A stretch of DNA of 44,773 bases from Hyphomicrobiales bacterium (GCA_026400565.1 JAPLOV010000143.1:1-44773); one strand, 5' to 3'. Numbered from the stretch's first letter, positions 25,928 through 34,893 are shown. Translations and numbers: made by a program. The notes: generated from the sequence alone by a model not told the origin.

Positions 25928-27431
25928 GGGGCACGACCTGATCCAGAATGCGGGCTGAGGTGACAACGCCGGGAAGACCTGCGCCGGGATGGGTGCCGGC
26001 ACCCACCAGAAACAGGTTCTCGATATCTTCGGATTTGTTGTGTGGCCGGAAATAGGCGCTTTGCAGCAAGATCGGCTCCAGCCCGAAAGCTGCGCCATGC
26101 ACCGACAGAAGGTCATCCTGAAAATCATTTGGGGTCATGATCTTCGAGGTGACGATTTCGTCTTCAAGGCCGGGCAGTAGCGTCTCTGACAGGCGCTTCG
26201 AGATTGCCAGCCGGTAACTCTCTGCCTTCTGCGACCAGTCGGTCCCACCGAGCAGGTTCGGCACGGGAGCCAGCACGTAAAAACCGTCGCAGCCCTCCGG
26301 TGCCATCGATGGATCGGTGGCGGTGGGGCGATGCAGATAGAGGCTGAAATCCTCGGCAAGGATCTTGGTGTCGAAGATGTCCTTAAGCAGTTCCTTATAA
26401 CGCGGCCCGAGCACGATGGTGTGGTGCGGCACGTCCTCATAACGGCGCTTGGTGCCAAAATACCAGACGAACAGGCTCATCGAGTAGCGTGCCCGGTCGA
26501 GCTTGGCGTTGCTCCATTTGGTGCGTGCGCTGTTGGGCAGGAGGTTGCGATATGTCCAGGCACTATCGGCATTGGAGACAACGATACTGGAGGTGATCTC
26601 TTCGCCCGACGCGAGCTTCACGCCCTTTGCGGTGCGGCCATCGAGAAGGATCTCGGCAACCGGCGCGTTAAAACGGATCTGTCCGCCATTGCGCTCGATC
26701 AGGCGCATCATGCCTTGCGCCAAAGTGTGCGTGCCGCCCATGGCGTAGTGCACGCCGAAGGTCCGTTCGAGGTAGGCGATCAGGCCGTAGATGGCGCTGG
26801 CGCTGTAGGGATTGCCGCCGATGAACAGCGGATGGAAGGAGAACGCGATCCGGATACGCTCATCCTTGATGTAGCTGGACACCAGACCATGGATCGAGCG
26901 GTAGCCTTCAAGCTTGATGATGTCCGGGACCGACTTGATCAGGTCCATGATGGAGGAATACGGCATCGTACCCATTTCCTCGAAGCCGATCTCGTAGAGT
27001 GTCTTGCTGCGCTCGAAGAAGCGCTCATAGCCATCGACATCGCCGGGCGAGAGGCGCGCAATCTCGCGCCGCATGGCTGCGGGATCACTCGACGCATCGA
27101 AGGTCGAGCCATCATCAAAGCGCAGCCGGTAGAACGGCTCCATCGGCACCAGCTTCACGTCGTCGGAGAGCTTGGCCCCGCAGAACTGCCAGAGTTCCTC
27201 GAAGACGAAGGGCGCGGTGATGATGGTGGGGCCGGCATCGAACGAAAAGCCGTCCTGCCGGAACATGCGGGCGCGGCCTCCGGGCTGATCGAGCTTCTCC
27301 AGCACCGTGACCTGATAGCCACGAGCGCCGAGGCGTGCGGCTGCAGCCAGCCCGCCGAGGCCCGAGCCAATCACGACAGCATGGGGTTTGGGCGTTCCAT
27401 GGGGCAACGGATGGCGGATTGGCGCGGTCAT
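25908..27431 (-). CDS. crtI: CrtI, phytoene desaturase
   Basis: A 507-residue FAD enzyme that introduces three or four double bonds into phytoene (neurosporene or lycopene; the number cannot be told from sequence). VIGSGLGGLAAAARL (FAD motif), DAGPTIITAPFVFEELW, the FHPLFIGGNPYSASAIYGLI block and the C-terminal VGAGTHPGAGLPGVVTSA are typical. ATG 27431 overlaps the bchO stop (ATGA). Intact. Confidence 0.95.
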   Translation of the reverse strand: MTAPIRHPLPHGTPKPHAVVIGSGLGGLAAAARLGARGYQVTVLEKLDQPGGRARMFRQDGFSFDAGPTIITAPFVFEELWQFCGAKLSDDVKLVPMEPFYRLRFDDGSTFDASSDPAAMRREIARLSPGDVDGYERFFERSKTLYEIGFEEMGTMPYSSIMDLIKSVPDIIKLEGYRSIHGLVSSYIKDERIRIAFSFHPLFIGGNPYSASAIYGLIAYLERTFGVHYAMGGTHTLAQGMMRLIERNGGQIRFNAPVAEILLDGRTAKGVKLASGEEITSSIVVSNADSAWTYRNLLPNSARTKWSNAKLDRARYSMSLFVWYFGTKRRYEDVPHHTIVLGPRYKELLKDIFDTKILAEDFSLYLHRPTATDPSMAPEGCDGFYVLAPVPNLLGGTDWSQKAESYRLAISKRLSETLLPGLEDEIVTSKIMTPNDFQDDLLSVHGAAFGLEPILLQSAYFRPHNKSEDIENLFLVGAGTHPGAGLPGVVTSARILDQVVPHASAFA

Positions 27432-28420
27432 GTGCTCTCTCCCGATGTGAGGACACGGCGGTGCCGCGCGGTTGTGTGGCTTGCCAGATGGGCAAGCGCC
27501 GCACCGGCCTGCCCCATGTCGCGACCCTCTGCAGCGCTCAGCTGCAAAGGCCTGGCGTTGAAGGCATCCTCGATGAGGCGTGCCACAAGGCCGGGCTGCT
27601 CCTCATGCGCCAGATGGCCGAGGCCCTTGAGACGGACAAGCTGGCTGCCCGCAATCTGGTCACGCGAGGTCAGGCCATCCCCCGGGGGCACCATCTCATC
27701 GAGCGCGCCCGCAATGAGCAGAACGCGGGCATGCACCTTGCCGAGATCGCTCTTGAGGCTCGGTAAATCCCAGTTCGCCATCATGCCGAGCGCAGCACCG
27801 ACATGGGCGGCATTCTTTGCCAACTTGCGGTAGTGCGCCACGCCATCTGGATCGAGCTTGGAGCCGGTCCGTTTCAAGAGGTCATCGACCACGTTCGGGG
27901 CGGACGCGCGCCAGGCGAAAATGCCGGGTACCAGCGGCATCAGCGCCAGCATGCGTGCAATCGGCGCGAAAACCTGCCCGGCAAGGCCCGCAAAAGGCTG
28001 CAGCGCCCCATTGATGCTGACGATCAACTCAGGCGCGATCAGCTCGTCGATATCCATGCGCAGCAGAACCGCCGCGCCGGCGGAATGACCAACCCCAAGC
28101 ACGGGGCGAATCGACAACGCAAGCAGCAGCTCGGCCAATGCCAACGCCATGCCATCCAGCGAGAGCTTGCCAAACCCACCATCCGAGGTGAAGCCATGTC
28201 CTGGCAGATCAGGCACGATCACCGTGAAACGCTTTGCCAGCAAAGGAGCCAGATCACGGAAGCTGTGGCTACTTGCGCCTGTGCCGTGCAACAGCAACAG
28301 GGCGGGCCCATCGCCCATCACCTGCACATGCCATTGGAGGCCGCCGGCGTCGACAAATCGACTGTGCTGGCGGTTTGGCCAGTTGGCCCCGTCGGCGTTC
28401 CAGTCCAGCCGTCGGCTCAT
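27428..28420 (-). CDS. bchO: BchO, Mg-chelatase-associated alpha/beta hydrolase
   Basis: A 330-residue alpha/beta-hydrolase of the BchO family. Oxyanion motif LLLHGTGASSHSF, nucleophile elbow GHSAG and C-terminal catalytic His in LGHLAHEEQP. BchO always accompanies bchI and bchD and is thought to help Mg-chelatase or remove the C-13 methyl ester; its reaction is not settled. A ~40-residue C-terminal tail (ending RHRRVLTSGEST) is longer than usual. It overlaps bchD by 4 bases at its start and crtI by 4 at its end. Confidence 0.92.
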   Translation of the reverse strand: MSRRLDWNADGANWPNRQHSRFVDAGGLQWHVQVMGDGPALLLLHGTGASSHSFRDLAPLLAKRFTVIVPDLPGHGFTSDGGFGKLSLDGMALALAELLLALSIRPVLGVGHSAGAAVLLRMDIDELIAPELIVSINGALQPFAGLAGQVFAPIARMLALMPLVPGIFAWRASAPNVVDDLLKRTGSKLDPDGVAHYRKLAKNAAHVGAALGMMANWDLPSLKSDLGKVHARVLLIAGALDEMVPPGDGLTSRDQIAGSQLVRLKGLGHLAHEEQPGLVARLIEDAFNARPLQLSAAEGRDMGQAGAALAHLASHTTARHRRVLTSGEST

Positions 28421-30243
28421 CGGCGCACCGCCTGGGCCGCAGGCGCGCTGGCCCTGACGGCATTGGAAATCATCTGGGAATTGGCGCGCGGCAGCGGCAG
28501 GTAGAGCGCACCCATGTCATCGGCGAGCTGGCCTGCGCGCGGTTCAGGCCGATTTGAATTGTCCACAAGCAGGGTGCGGAGCCCCTGCGCCCTGATGGAT
28601 CTGGCGGCAATGCCCGCTTCGTCCTGCGCTTGCGCCCGCCCGCCCAGGCCTTCGCGGGTGACATTGGCGCGGCCATCGGTGATCAGCACCAGCGTTGGCG
28701 TCCGACCCTTGCGCCGCACCTCGTCGGCCAGGAGGCCAGCCGCCATGATCCCGGCGGCCAGTGGCGTGCCACCGCCGCCGGGCAGCGCCGCCAGCTCTTT
28801 CTTGGCGCGGTGCAGCGAGCGGGTCGGCGGAAGGAGAATGTCCGCGCCGACACCCCTGAATGCAATAAGCGCCACCTCATCGCGCCGGATATAGCAATCG
28901 GCCAGCAGCAATTCGACCGCGCCCTTGGCTTCGCCAAGCCTTTCCAGTGCCGCAGAACCGGACGCATCCACGAGGAAGATGGTGGTCGTTTGCTTGCGGT
29001 CGCGGAAGCGCTTGATGCGGAAGTCATCGCGGCGAATCTCCAGTGACGGACGCGCGATGTCCTCAGCGATCGTCCGCTTGCGCAGGCGCTGCCAGGGAGC
29101 GGCCGCCCGCAACGTGTGCAGCAGATCTAGCCGGACGCCCGAACGGGGATCGCCGCGTCGTGCGCCGATAGGCCGGCCACGCTTGACGGTGTTCTGTGCC
29201 TCGCCGACCTTGCCCGTCTGGCCTGCGCGCAGCCGCTGGGCATTTACTTGCAACTGCGCCAGAAGGCCCGGTGGCAAGGCCGCGAGCGCTGCTTCGAGCA
29301 CGGTGTCATCCAGTGTTCTCACATCGCCCTTGTCGTCATCGGGCTGATCGGGCGGGGACTGGTCGCTGTCCTGATCCTCGGGCGGCTGTTCCGGCTCGGG
29401 CGTCCCAGGTTCAGCGTCGGCCTGCTCGTCGTCGGGCGCCTGGGCAGGGGGAAGATGCAAGGCGCGCGGCGCGATCACGAGGCGAGCTGCAAGTGCCGAA
29501 TCTTCATCGGAAATCACATCGCGACCGGCAAGCGCCGCTGCCGCACGCGCCGCCTTCAGCGCCAGCAAAGGAGCACGCGCCGAGCCGACACCCAGTGCCG
29601 CGCAGGTGGTGCACAGCACTTCGATCAAGCTATCCGGCGTGATGATCGACGCCAGTCTTGAGCGGGCAGCCGTGATGTCTGGTCTGGGTTGATCACCACC
29701 CTGCATCCCAAGATCGCGGTGCGTGAGACCGCGCAGATCGAGCTGGAATGCCGTCCGCTCGCGCAATGCGGCAGGCGGGCGATCATCGTCTTCCAATCCT
29801 TCGTCAATGGCGATCACGGCAAGGCGAGCCTCGCTGCAGATCGTCAGTCCGTCGCGCTCGGCTACGATCTCGCCAGCATCAACCGCAGCTGCGATATGCG
29901 CTGCCGGCGTCTGGGCCAGCCGCTCGGCCATGGCCACGATCAGCACGCCGCCGTGGCTGCGGGCGAGCAGGCCGCGCTGGGCAACGGTGCGCCCGCTGCT
30001 GAGTGTTGCGCTGAGATCAAGCCCTCCCAGAAGCTCGCCATCGCCCACATCTGTCGGTGCCCGCAACACTGGCGCGCCCTTCGGCAGGCCGGCCCGAAGC
30101 CGCGCCAGCCATGCATCGCGCACGGGCCCCGGCCCCGCCCGCAAGATCACGCCGCCAAGGCCCGCCGGATCAACCGCGATCAGGTCGGCTGCGACCAGCG
30201 CATCCTTCCAGATCACGGCAGAGCGGGCGTTTTCGTCGGCCAT
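28417..30243 (-). CDS. bchD: BchD, magnesium chelatase subunit D
   Basis: A 608-residue AAA+/VWA protein. The N-terminal ATPase-like domain has a degenerate Walker A; a Pro/Asp/Glu-rich linker (about residues 270-315) links to a C-terminal integrin-like VWA domain with MIDAS residues DASGSA, GGTPLAAG and TDGRANV. BchD couples the BchI motor to BchH. Start at ATG 30243, overlapping the bchI stop (ATGA); an in-frame start at 30459 would lie within bchI. Length is normal (about 560-620). Intact. Confidence 0.94.
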   Translation of the reverse strand: MADENARSAVIWKDALVAADLIAVDPAGLGGVILRAGPGPVRDAWLARLRAGLPKGAPVLRAPTDVGDGELLGGLDLSATLSSGRTVAQRGLLARSHGGVLIVAMAERLAQTPAAHIAAAVDAGEIVAERDGLTICSEARLAVIAIDEGLEDDDRPPAALRERTAFQLDLRGLTHRDLGMQGGDQPRPDITAARSRLASIITPDSLIEVLCTTCAALGVGSARAPLLALKAARAAAALAGRDVISDEDSALAARLVIAPRALHLPPAQAPDDEQADAEPGTPEPEQPPEDQDSDQSPPDQPDDDKGDVRTLDDTVLEAALAALPPGLLAQLQVNAQRLRAGQTGKVGEAQNTVKRGRPIGARRGDPRSGVRLDLLHTLRAAAPWQRLRKRTIAEDIARPSLEIRRDDFRIKRFRDRKQTTTIFLVDASGSAALERLGEAKGAVELLLADCYIRRDEVALIAFRGVGADILLPPTRSLHRAKKELAALPGGGGTPLAAGIMAAGLLADEVRRKGRTPTLVLITDGRANVTREGLGGRAQAQDEAGIAARSIRAQGLRTLLVDNSNRPEPRAGQLADDMGALYLPLPRANSQMISNAVRASAPAAQAVRR

Positions 30244-31262
30244 CAACCCATTACCTCGATCAGGGCACGTTCGATGCGCACGCCGGAGCCGACCTCGTCG
30301 AGCGGGTTGCGTCGAAGGCGGTGGCGGAGTGCGGGCATTGCAATTGCCTTGACATGGGTCATGGTTGCAGTGTGCGCCTTCTCCAGGGCAGCCACCGAAC
30401 GGGCAGCGCGCAATAAGGTCAACTCGCCGCGCAGACCATCGGTTCCGAGCGCGACACACAGTTCCGCGACCCGGCGGCGGGTTTCATCCTCCACGTCGAT
30501 GGTAGGGACCAGCTTCTTGGCGGCGGTGATTTTCTTGCGCAGCCGCTCCTCATCAGCCGCGAATGCAGCGGCGAACGCGGCGGGATCACGGTCAAACGCG
30601 TCGCGGCGCTTCACGGCTTCGACGCGCATCGCGATGTCGGTCGGGGTCTTGACGTCGACCGACAGGCCGAAGCGGTCAAGCAACTGCGGGCGCAGCTCGC
30701 CTTCCTCGGGGTTGCCGCTGCCGACCAGCACGAAACGGGCCGGATGGCGGACGCTGAGGCCCTCTCGTTCGACCACATTCTCGCCGGAGGCCGCCACATC
30801 GAGCAGCAGGTCGACCAGGTGATCCTCCAGCAGGTTGACCTCATCGATATAGAGAAAACCGCGATGTGCGCGAGCCAGAAGACCCGGCTCGAACGCCTTC
30901 TCGCCATGGGCCAGCGCCCGTTCAATATCGAGCGCGCCGACCACGCGGTCTTCGGTCGCACCAAGCGGCAGGTCGACCACCGGAACCGGAATCATGTGTG
31001 AGGCGATCTTGGCCTTGTTGTCGCCCGAACACTTTTGGCAGGCGCCTGCTGTACGGGTTGGATCACAATGGTAGGGGCAACCTTCGACGGCCTTCATCTC
31101 GGGCAAAAGCTGGGCCAGCGCGCGAACTGCAGTGGATTTGCCGGTGCCACGGTCGCCAAAGATGAGCACGCCACCAAGGGTGGGATCGACCGCCGCCACG
31201 AGCAGCGCGTTCTTCATCTCCTCCTGGCCGACGATCGCAGTGAACGGGAAAGGCCGTGCCAT
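30243..31262 (-). CDS. bchI: BchI, magnesium chelatase ATPase subunit
   Basis: A 339-residue AAA+ ATPase powering Mg insertion into protoporphyrin IX. Walker A GDRGTGKS (about residue 36), the insertion with the CPYHCDPTR and CQKC cysteines, Walker B FLYIDEVNLL, sensor-1 GSGNPEEGELRPQLLDRFGL and the C-terminal arginine region GLRGELTLLRAARSVAAL. Intact. It follows tspO by 2 bases and overlaps bchD. Confidence 0.96.
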   Translation of the reverse strand: MARPFPFTAIVGQEEMKNALLVAAVDPTLGGVLIFGDRGTGKSTAVRALAQLLPEMKAVEGCPYHCDPTRTAGACQKCSGDNKAKIASHMIPVPVVDLPLGATEDRVVGALDIERALAHGEKAFEPGLLARAHRGFLYIDEVNLLEDHLVDLLLDVAASGENVVEREGLSVRHPARFVLVGSGNPEEGELRPQLLDRFGLSVDVKTPTDIAMRVEAVKRRDAFDRDPAAFAAAFAADEERLRKKITAAKKLVPTIDVEDETRRRVAELCVALGTDGLRGELTLLRAARSVAALEKAHTATMTHVKAIAMPALRHRLRRNPLDEVGSGVRIERALIEVMG

Positions 31263-31264
31263 GG

Positions 31265-31780
31265 TCAGATTGTTCCAGTTTCAGTTCGGCCGGCAAACGG
31301 CTCGTTCAGGCGCACGATTGCTCGGTTGAGAACACCAGCGATGGCCACCCAGTTGAGGTAGGGCGCGAGCAGGAGGCTTGCTGTGGCCGAGATCGGCCAG
31401 ATGAAGGCCATCAGGGCGAGCACGGACAGCCAGGGAAAGACCGTCTCGACCAAGGCCCAATCGGGCCTGCGGAGCGTGAAGAACAGGAGGTTCCACAACA
31501 CATTCAGGACACCATTGATCACAAATAGGCCCACGAGCCCGGTGCGTTGCGAGCCGGACGTCGTGCCGGCCCAAGCCAGAACAGCGCTGGTAGAGGCGAG
31601 CATCAGGATCACCATCCAGATCGGGCCGAAACTCCAGTTTGGTGGTTTCCAGGATGGGAATTGCAGGCTGCGGTACCAAGGACCAATCTGTGTCAACGCG
31701 CCGCCAACACCCGCCACGACAAGCGCGAACAGCGCCGCGATCAGGATCGTGACCCAGTAAAATGACAGATAATCGCTCAT
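31265..31780 (-). CDS. tspO: TspO/MBR family membrane protein
   Basis: A 171-residue, five-helix tryptophan-rich sensory protein. PSWKPPNWSFGPIW and the WNLLFFTLRRPDWAL and YLNWVAIAGVL motifs are typical. In Rhodobacter sphaeroides TspO (CrtK) moves porphyrins and tunes photosynthesis genes with oxygen through PpsR. Here it lies between bchP and bchI in the middle of a pigment operon. Start ATG 31780 is 28 bases past the bchP stop; an in-frame start at 31822 would overlap bchP by 14 bases. The ribosome site is weak at either. Confidence 0.92.
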   Translation of the reverse strand: MSDYLSFYWVTILIAALFALVVAGVGGALTQIGPWYRSLQFPSWKPPNWSFGPIWMVILMLASTSAVLAWAGTTSGSQRTGLVGLFVINGVLNVLWNLLFFTLRRPDWALVETVFPWLSVLALMAFIWPISATASLLLAPYLNWVAIAGVLNRAIVRLNEPFAGRTETGTI

Positions 31781-31808
31781 GGGACCGCCCGCAGACGATG
31801 ACAACAGA

Positions 31809-33023
31809 TCAAGTCCTGGCAACCCCCATCAGGTGGCCCAGATCCTTGAAGAAGATGCGAACATGCGCCATCGGGTCTTTGCGCACCAGCTCCTTGTTCA
31901 TGTAAGCCTCCCAGGTCAGGCGCTGCACGTCCTTGTCCTTGCAGATGATCACGAAACGCTCGCGCAGCTTGTCGTTGCGATACCAGAACCACTGCATGAT
32001 GCCGAGGATCCAGAAGACCTTGCCATGGGCCTTCATGAAAGCCTTGCGGGCTCCAGCCAGCGCGCGCGCATCCCTGGTGACCAGCGCCTGATGCACCGCA
32101 TCGGCTGCGAACCGGGCACAGGCCATGGCGTAGTAGATGCCTTCGCCAGATGAGGGCGCGACCACGCCGGCTGCATCGCCAACCACGATGATATCGCGGC
32201 CATTGTCCCATTTTTTCAGCGGCTTGAGCGGGATCGGCGCGCCTTCCTTGCGGATGGTCGCGGCCTCTCCGAGGCCGAGATGCTGGCGCAGGCCTGCCAC
32301 GGAGCCGCGCAGGGAAAAGCCCTTGTTGGCGCTGCCGGTGCCGATGCTCATGGTATCGCCATGCGGAAACACCCAAGAGTAGAAATCCGGCGAGAAACGC
32401 CCATCATAGTACACGTCGCAGCGCTTGCTGTCATAAGCCGGCGTGCCATCTGCCGGAGCACGCACGATCTCGTGATAGGCAAAAACAAACGGAATTTTGT
32501 CGGCGCCGGGAATGGCAGCGCGCGCCACACCTGACACGGCACCATCTGCGCCAATCACCATGCGCGCTCGGACGGCGCCTTCCAGCTGCTTGTCACCAGC
32601 TTCGCCGCCTGCCGCCTTGGGCGTGTAGTGCACGACCGAGACACCATCGTCATCGCGGCTCAATCGCTCGAAACTGCCACGCCTGCGGGTGGCGCCCTGG
32701 GTCGCGGCGCGCTCACGTAGCCATTCGTCGAAGCTCTCGCGATCGACCATGCCGACAAACCCGCCGGTATCGATCGGCATGTCGACGGACTTGCCGGATG
32801 GCGGGATCATCCGGGCGGACGAGATTCTTGCACACAGCAATTCGTCCGGGATGCGGAAATCGCGGATCAAACGGGGCGGGATCGCACCACCGCAGGGCTT
32901 GATGCGCCCGGCCTTGTCAAGCAGAAGGACGCTGTGACCCTTGGCGGCCAGATCGGCTGCAGCAGTGGCACCGGCGGGCCCACCGCCGACGACGACGACA
33001 TCGAAGGTCTCGTGAATACTCAT
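31809..33023 (-). CDS. bchP: BchP, geranylgeranyl reductase
   Basis: A 404-residue FAD enzyme that reduces the geranylgeranyl tail of bacteriochlorophyll to phytyl. N-terminal FAD motif VVGGGPAGATAAADLA, the KPCGGAIPPRLIRDF segment, FAYHEIVRAP and GDAAGVVAPSSGEGIYYAM are all as in the family. ATG 33023 overlaps the upstream BCH2-family gene (ATGA). Without a chlorophyll synthase (bchG remnant only) its substrate would depend on a BchG encoded elsewhere. Intact. Confidence 0.95.
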   Translation of the reverse strand: MSIHETFDVVVVGGGPAGATAAADLAAKGHSVLLLDKAGRIKPCGGAIPPRLIRDFRIPDELLCARISSARMIPPSGKSVDMPIDTGGFVGMVDRESFDEWLRERAATQGATRRRGSFERLSRDDDGVSVVHYTPKAAGGEAGDKQLEGAVRARMVIGADGAVSGVARAAIPGADKIPFVFAYHEIVRAPADGTPAYDSKRCDVYYDGRFSPDFYSWVFPHGDTMSIGTGSANKGFSLRGSVAGLRQHLGLGEAATIRKEGAPIPLKPLKKWDNGRDIIVVGDAAGVVAPSSGEGIYYAMACARFAADAVHQALVTRDARALAGARKAFMKAHGKVFWILGIMQWFWYRNDKLRERFVIICKDKDVQRLTWEAYMNKELVRKDPMAHVRIFFKDLGHLMGVART

Positions 33024-34396
33024 GTGGATTGCTCCTGGTTCTGGGTGAGCCCGAGGCCCTGACTCTGGGCAAGAGATAATGCTGTTTGGGGTGGAGAATC
33101 TGGGCCGAGCGCAGCGATCCGTCCGGCCAGCCAGGCGGCCACCAGAAACAGCACGGCCTCGCCGGTGAAGACGCTGGCATAGGCAAGGAAGGGGGAGCCG
33201 CTCAACCATTTGGCAACATCGACCGCCCCCGCCCCGATCAGCCCGCCTGCGCCCATGGCCAGCGCCTGACCGGCGCCCCACAGGCCCATGCGCGTGCCTT
33301 CACGTTCGCCGCGCCCGCTGGATGCAAGCAGCATCATCGATCCGATGGCCGACGCCGCATAAATGCCGTTGGCGATGCCGAGTGCAAAGACGTTGGCGCG
33401 CAGGGGCCAGGCGGGTCCGATATTGGAAGCAACCACCAGCGCCAGCAGAACGGTGGCGGACAGCACGCAGCCGGCCATGGTCCAGAAGGCAAGCGAACCG
33501 AAACGGCCCCTGGCCAGCGGGCCTGCAATGAAGGCGACGAAGATCATCCCGATCAAGACGCCGCTGTTCTGGATGCCGGAGAGCTTGGTGGAACCGCCAG
33601 GCGTGTAGCCGAAGACGATGCCGGCGAATGGCTCGAGGATGAGGTCCTGCCCACTGTAGGCCAGCATCGAGATGATGATGAAAAGCGAGAACAGCCGTGC
33701 TTTCGGCTCGGCCCAGATTTCGGCAAGCGCTGCGCGGAACGGCATTTCATCGGCTGGCCTGTCGCGCAGCGTCATGGCGTCTGGCACGCCCTCGACGCCG
33801 ATCACCGCCAGCACGGAGACCATGAACGCCACCGAGCACAACACCGCCGCAACTGTGATCATGCGTTCATTGGAGAATGGATCGAGAAAGTGACCGGCAA
33901 TGCCCAGCCAGACCATTGTGGCTGCAGGTGCACGGCGCTCGGGCGCAACACGCTTGGCGAGCAAAACCAGCAACGACGTGCCCGCAGCCCCCGCCCCGAT
34001 CCCGATGAGGACAAAACCGGCAGCGGCCAGAGCAATGCCTTCGACCAAGTTGCTGGCCATCAGTGCGGTTGCGAGCGCTGCCACAAATCCGCCTGCCGCG
34101 AGCAGGGCCATCCCGCCGATGATCCAGGGCGTCGCACGCTGTCCCTTGTCAGCCCCAAAGCCCCAGCGCGGGCGCAGTATCTGCAAGGCATAATGCAAGC
34201 CGACAAGCAAGCCTGGCAGGATTGCCGGCAAGGCAAGCTCGACCACCATAACGCGGTTGAGTGTGGAAGTGGTCAGCACAAATATCGCACCGAGAGCCGT
34301 CTGCACCAGCCCGAGGCGGATGATGCCGAGCCAGCCCAGATCGGGGCGGCGGGCGGCTGATGCGGGTGAGCGGATCGACGGGGCTGTCTGTTCCAT
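33020..34396 (-). CDS. BCH2/PucC/LhaA-family pigment or light-harvesting assembly transporter
   Basis: A 458-residue, 12-helix major-facilitator-like protein of the PucC/BCH2 family, usual neighbour of bchG and bchP. N-terminal LGWLGIIRLGLVQTALGAIFVLTTSTLNRVMVVE, LGVAGHFLD-like WLGIAGHFLDP, GYTPGGSTKLSGIQNSGVLIGM and the GIANGIYAASAIGSMM block identify it. Members are thought to deliver bacteriochlorophyll during LH assembly. Its position between bchG remnant and bchP matches 'orf428' of Rhodobacter. It starts 8 bases after the bchG remnant. Confidence 0.9.
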   Translation of the reverse strand: MEQTAPSIRSPASAARRPDLGWLGIIRLGLVQTALGAIFVLTTSTLNRVMVVELALPAILPGLLVGLHYALQILRPRWGFGADKGQRATPWIIGGMALLAAGGFVAALATALMASNLVEGIALAAAGFVLIGIGAGAAGTSLLVLLAKRVAPERRAPAATMVWLGIAGHFLDPFSNERMITVAAVLCSVAFMVSVLAVIGVEGVPDAMTLRDRPADEMPFRAALAEIWAEPKARLFSLFIIISMLAYSGQDLILEPFAGIVFGYTPGGSTKLSGIQNSGVLIGMIFVAFIAGPLARGRFGSLAFWTMAGCVLSATVLLALVVASNIGPAWPLRANVFALGIANGIYAASAIGSMMLLASSGRGEREGTRMGLWGAGQALAMGAGGLIGAGAVDVAKWLSGSPFLAYASVFTGEAVLFLVAAWLAGRIAALGPDSPPQTALSLAQSQGLGLTQNQEQST

Positions 34397-34404
34397 GGCG
34401 GGCC

Positions 34405-34587
34405 TCAGAGCGAACGCAGGGCGAAGGCCGAAGCCAGCATGCCAAGCACGTAGCGCCTGGTGCCGATGGCGTTGTGCCAGGCGGCATGCTGGTGCGGATC
34501 AGACAGAAGCCGCGTTTGCAGCGACAGTTGCGCGGCCAGCAGCGCGGACCCGGACGAGGCGCTGGAATGAGCAAGGGCGTCTGACAT
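34405..34587 (-). pseudogene. bchG: bchG remnant: C-terminal end of bacteriochlorophyll synthase
   Basis: A 60-codon frame whose last ~45 residues (LLAAQLSLQTRLLSDP, then HAAWHNAIGTRRYVLGMLASAF) match the C-terminus of chlorophyll synthase, which typically reads '...DPRGRAPWYNATG..LYVLGMLVSAFAL'. The preceding ~250 residues, with the prenyltransferase Asp motifs, are absent. Neighbours fit (BCH2-family and bchP follow directly). An ATG at 34587 has no ribosome site but stands just behind a promoter-like sequence, so the little frame could be transcribed. The first residues MSDALAHSS might come from an original N-terminus joined by deletion; that is a guess. The fragment cannot be an active synthase. 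Confidence 0.8.
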
Positions 34588-34593
34588 CAACGA

Positions 34594-34634
34594 AAACTAC
34601 AATTGACGTTTTGATGCGTCAATTTGTGTTTACA
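34594..34634 (-). promoter_or_regulatory. Promoter with PpsR-like box upstream of the bchG remnant
   Basis: On the minus strand TGTAAACACAAATTGACG (34617-34634) is TGT-N12-ACG. Its TTGACG (34617-34622) is a good -35, 17 bases from TAGTTT (34594-34599) as a weak -10. An additional palindrome ATTGACG-N8-CGTCAAT spans 34602-34623. Initiation here would leave almost no leader before ATG 34587. It would drive BCH2-bchP-tspO-bchIDO-crtIB. Confidence 0.6.
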
Positions 34635-34680
34635 CCTACTTGCCTGTGCGAGTTGCCGCAGGGATGCCGCAGGGCAGGCC

Positions 34681-34863
34681 ATGGGTCGTGACGGGCGCAA
34701 TGATGTGCGGCTGATCAGGGCAGACAGCGTGCTGTGAGATGGATCGCGCTGCGCCTTCGTTGCTGATCGCCGGTCACTGTTGGCGGATTCGAACCATCTG
34801 GCGGCGGTTGAGAGCTTGCGCTTCATGCCGTTGTTCCGGGCGGCGCTGGATGGCATGCGCTGA
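34681..34863 (+). pseudogene. Fragment of an SGNH/acyltransferase (OafA-like) C-terminus
   Basis: In frame on the plus strand: VRLIRADSVL, a TGA (34735-34737) where the family has Cys, then DGSRCAFVADRRSLLADSNHL and RFMPLFRAALDGMR before the stop at 34861. This resembles the end of SGNH-domain acyltransferases, which read like 'LCdg.rC....dgrpLY.DdnHLs..Ga..l.PLF..AL', including the catalytic Asp-x-x-His (ADSNHL). The rest of the gene is missing and a nonsense codon interrupts it, so it is a relic. It fills the gap between ppsR and bchG, where parts of the photosynthesis cluster are usually found. Confidence 0.5.
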
Positions 34864-34893
34864 GGCGGCGCGTCCATCCGCCAGGCGGAAGGC

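Noticed and set aside
26331-27833. 500-codon open frame on the plus strand
   Set aside because: It lies antisense to crtI and bchO, both of which are complete and conserved.
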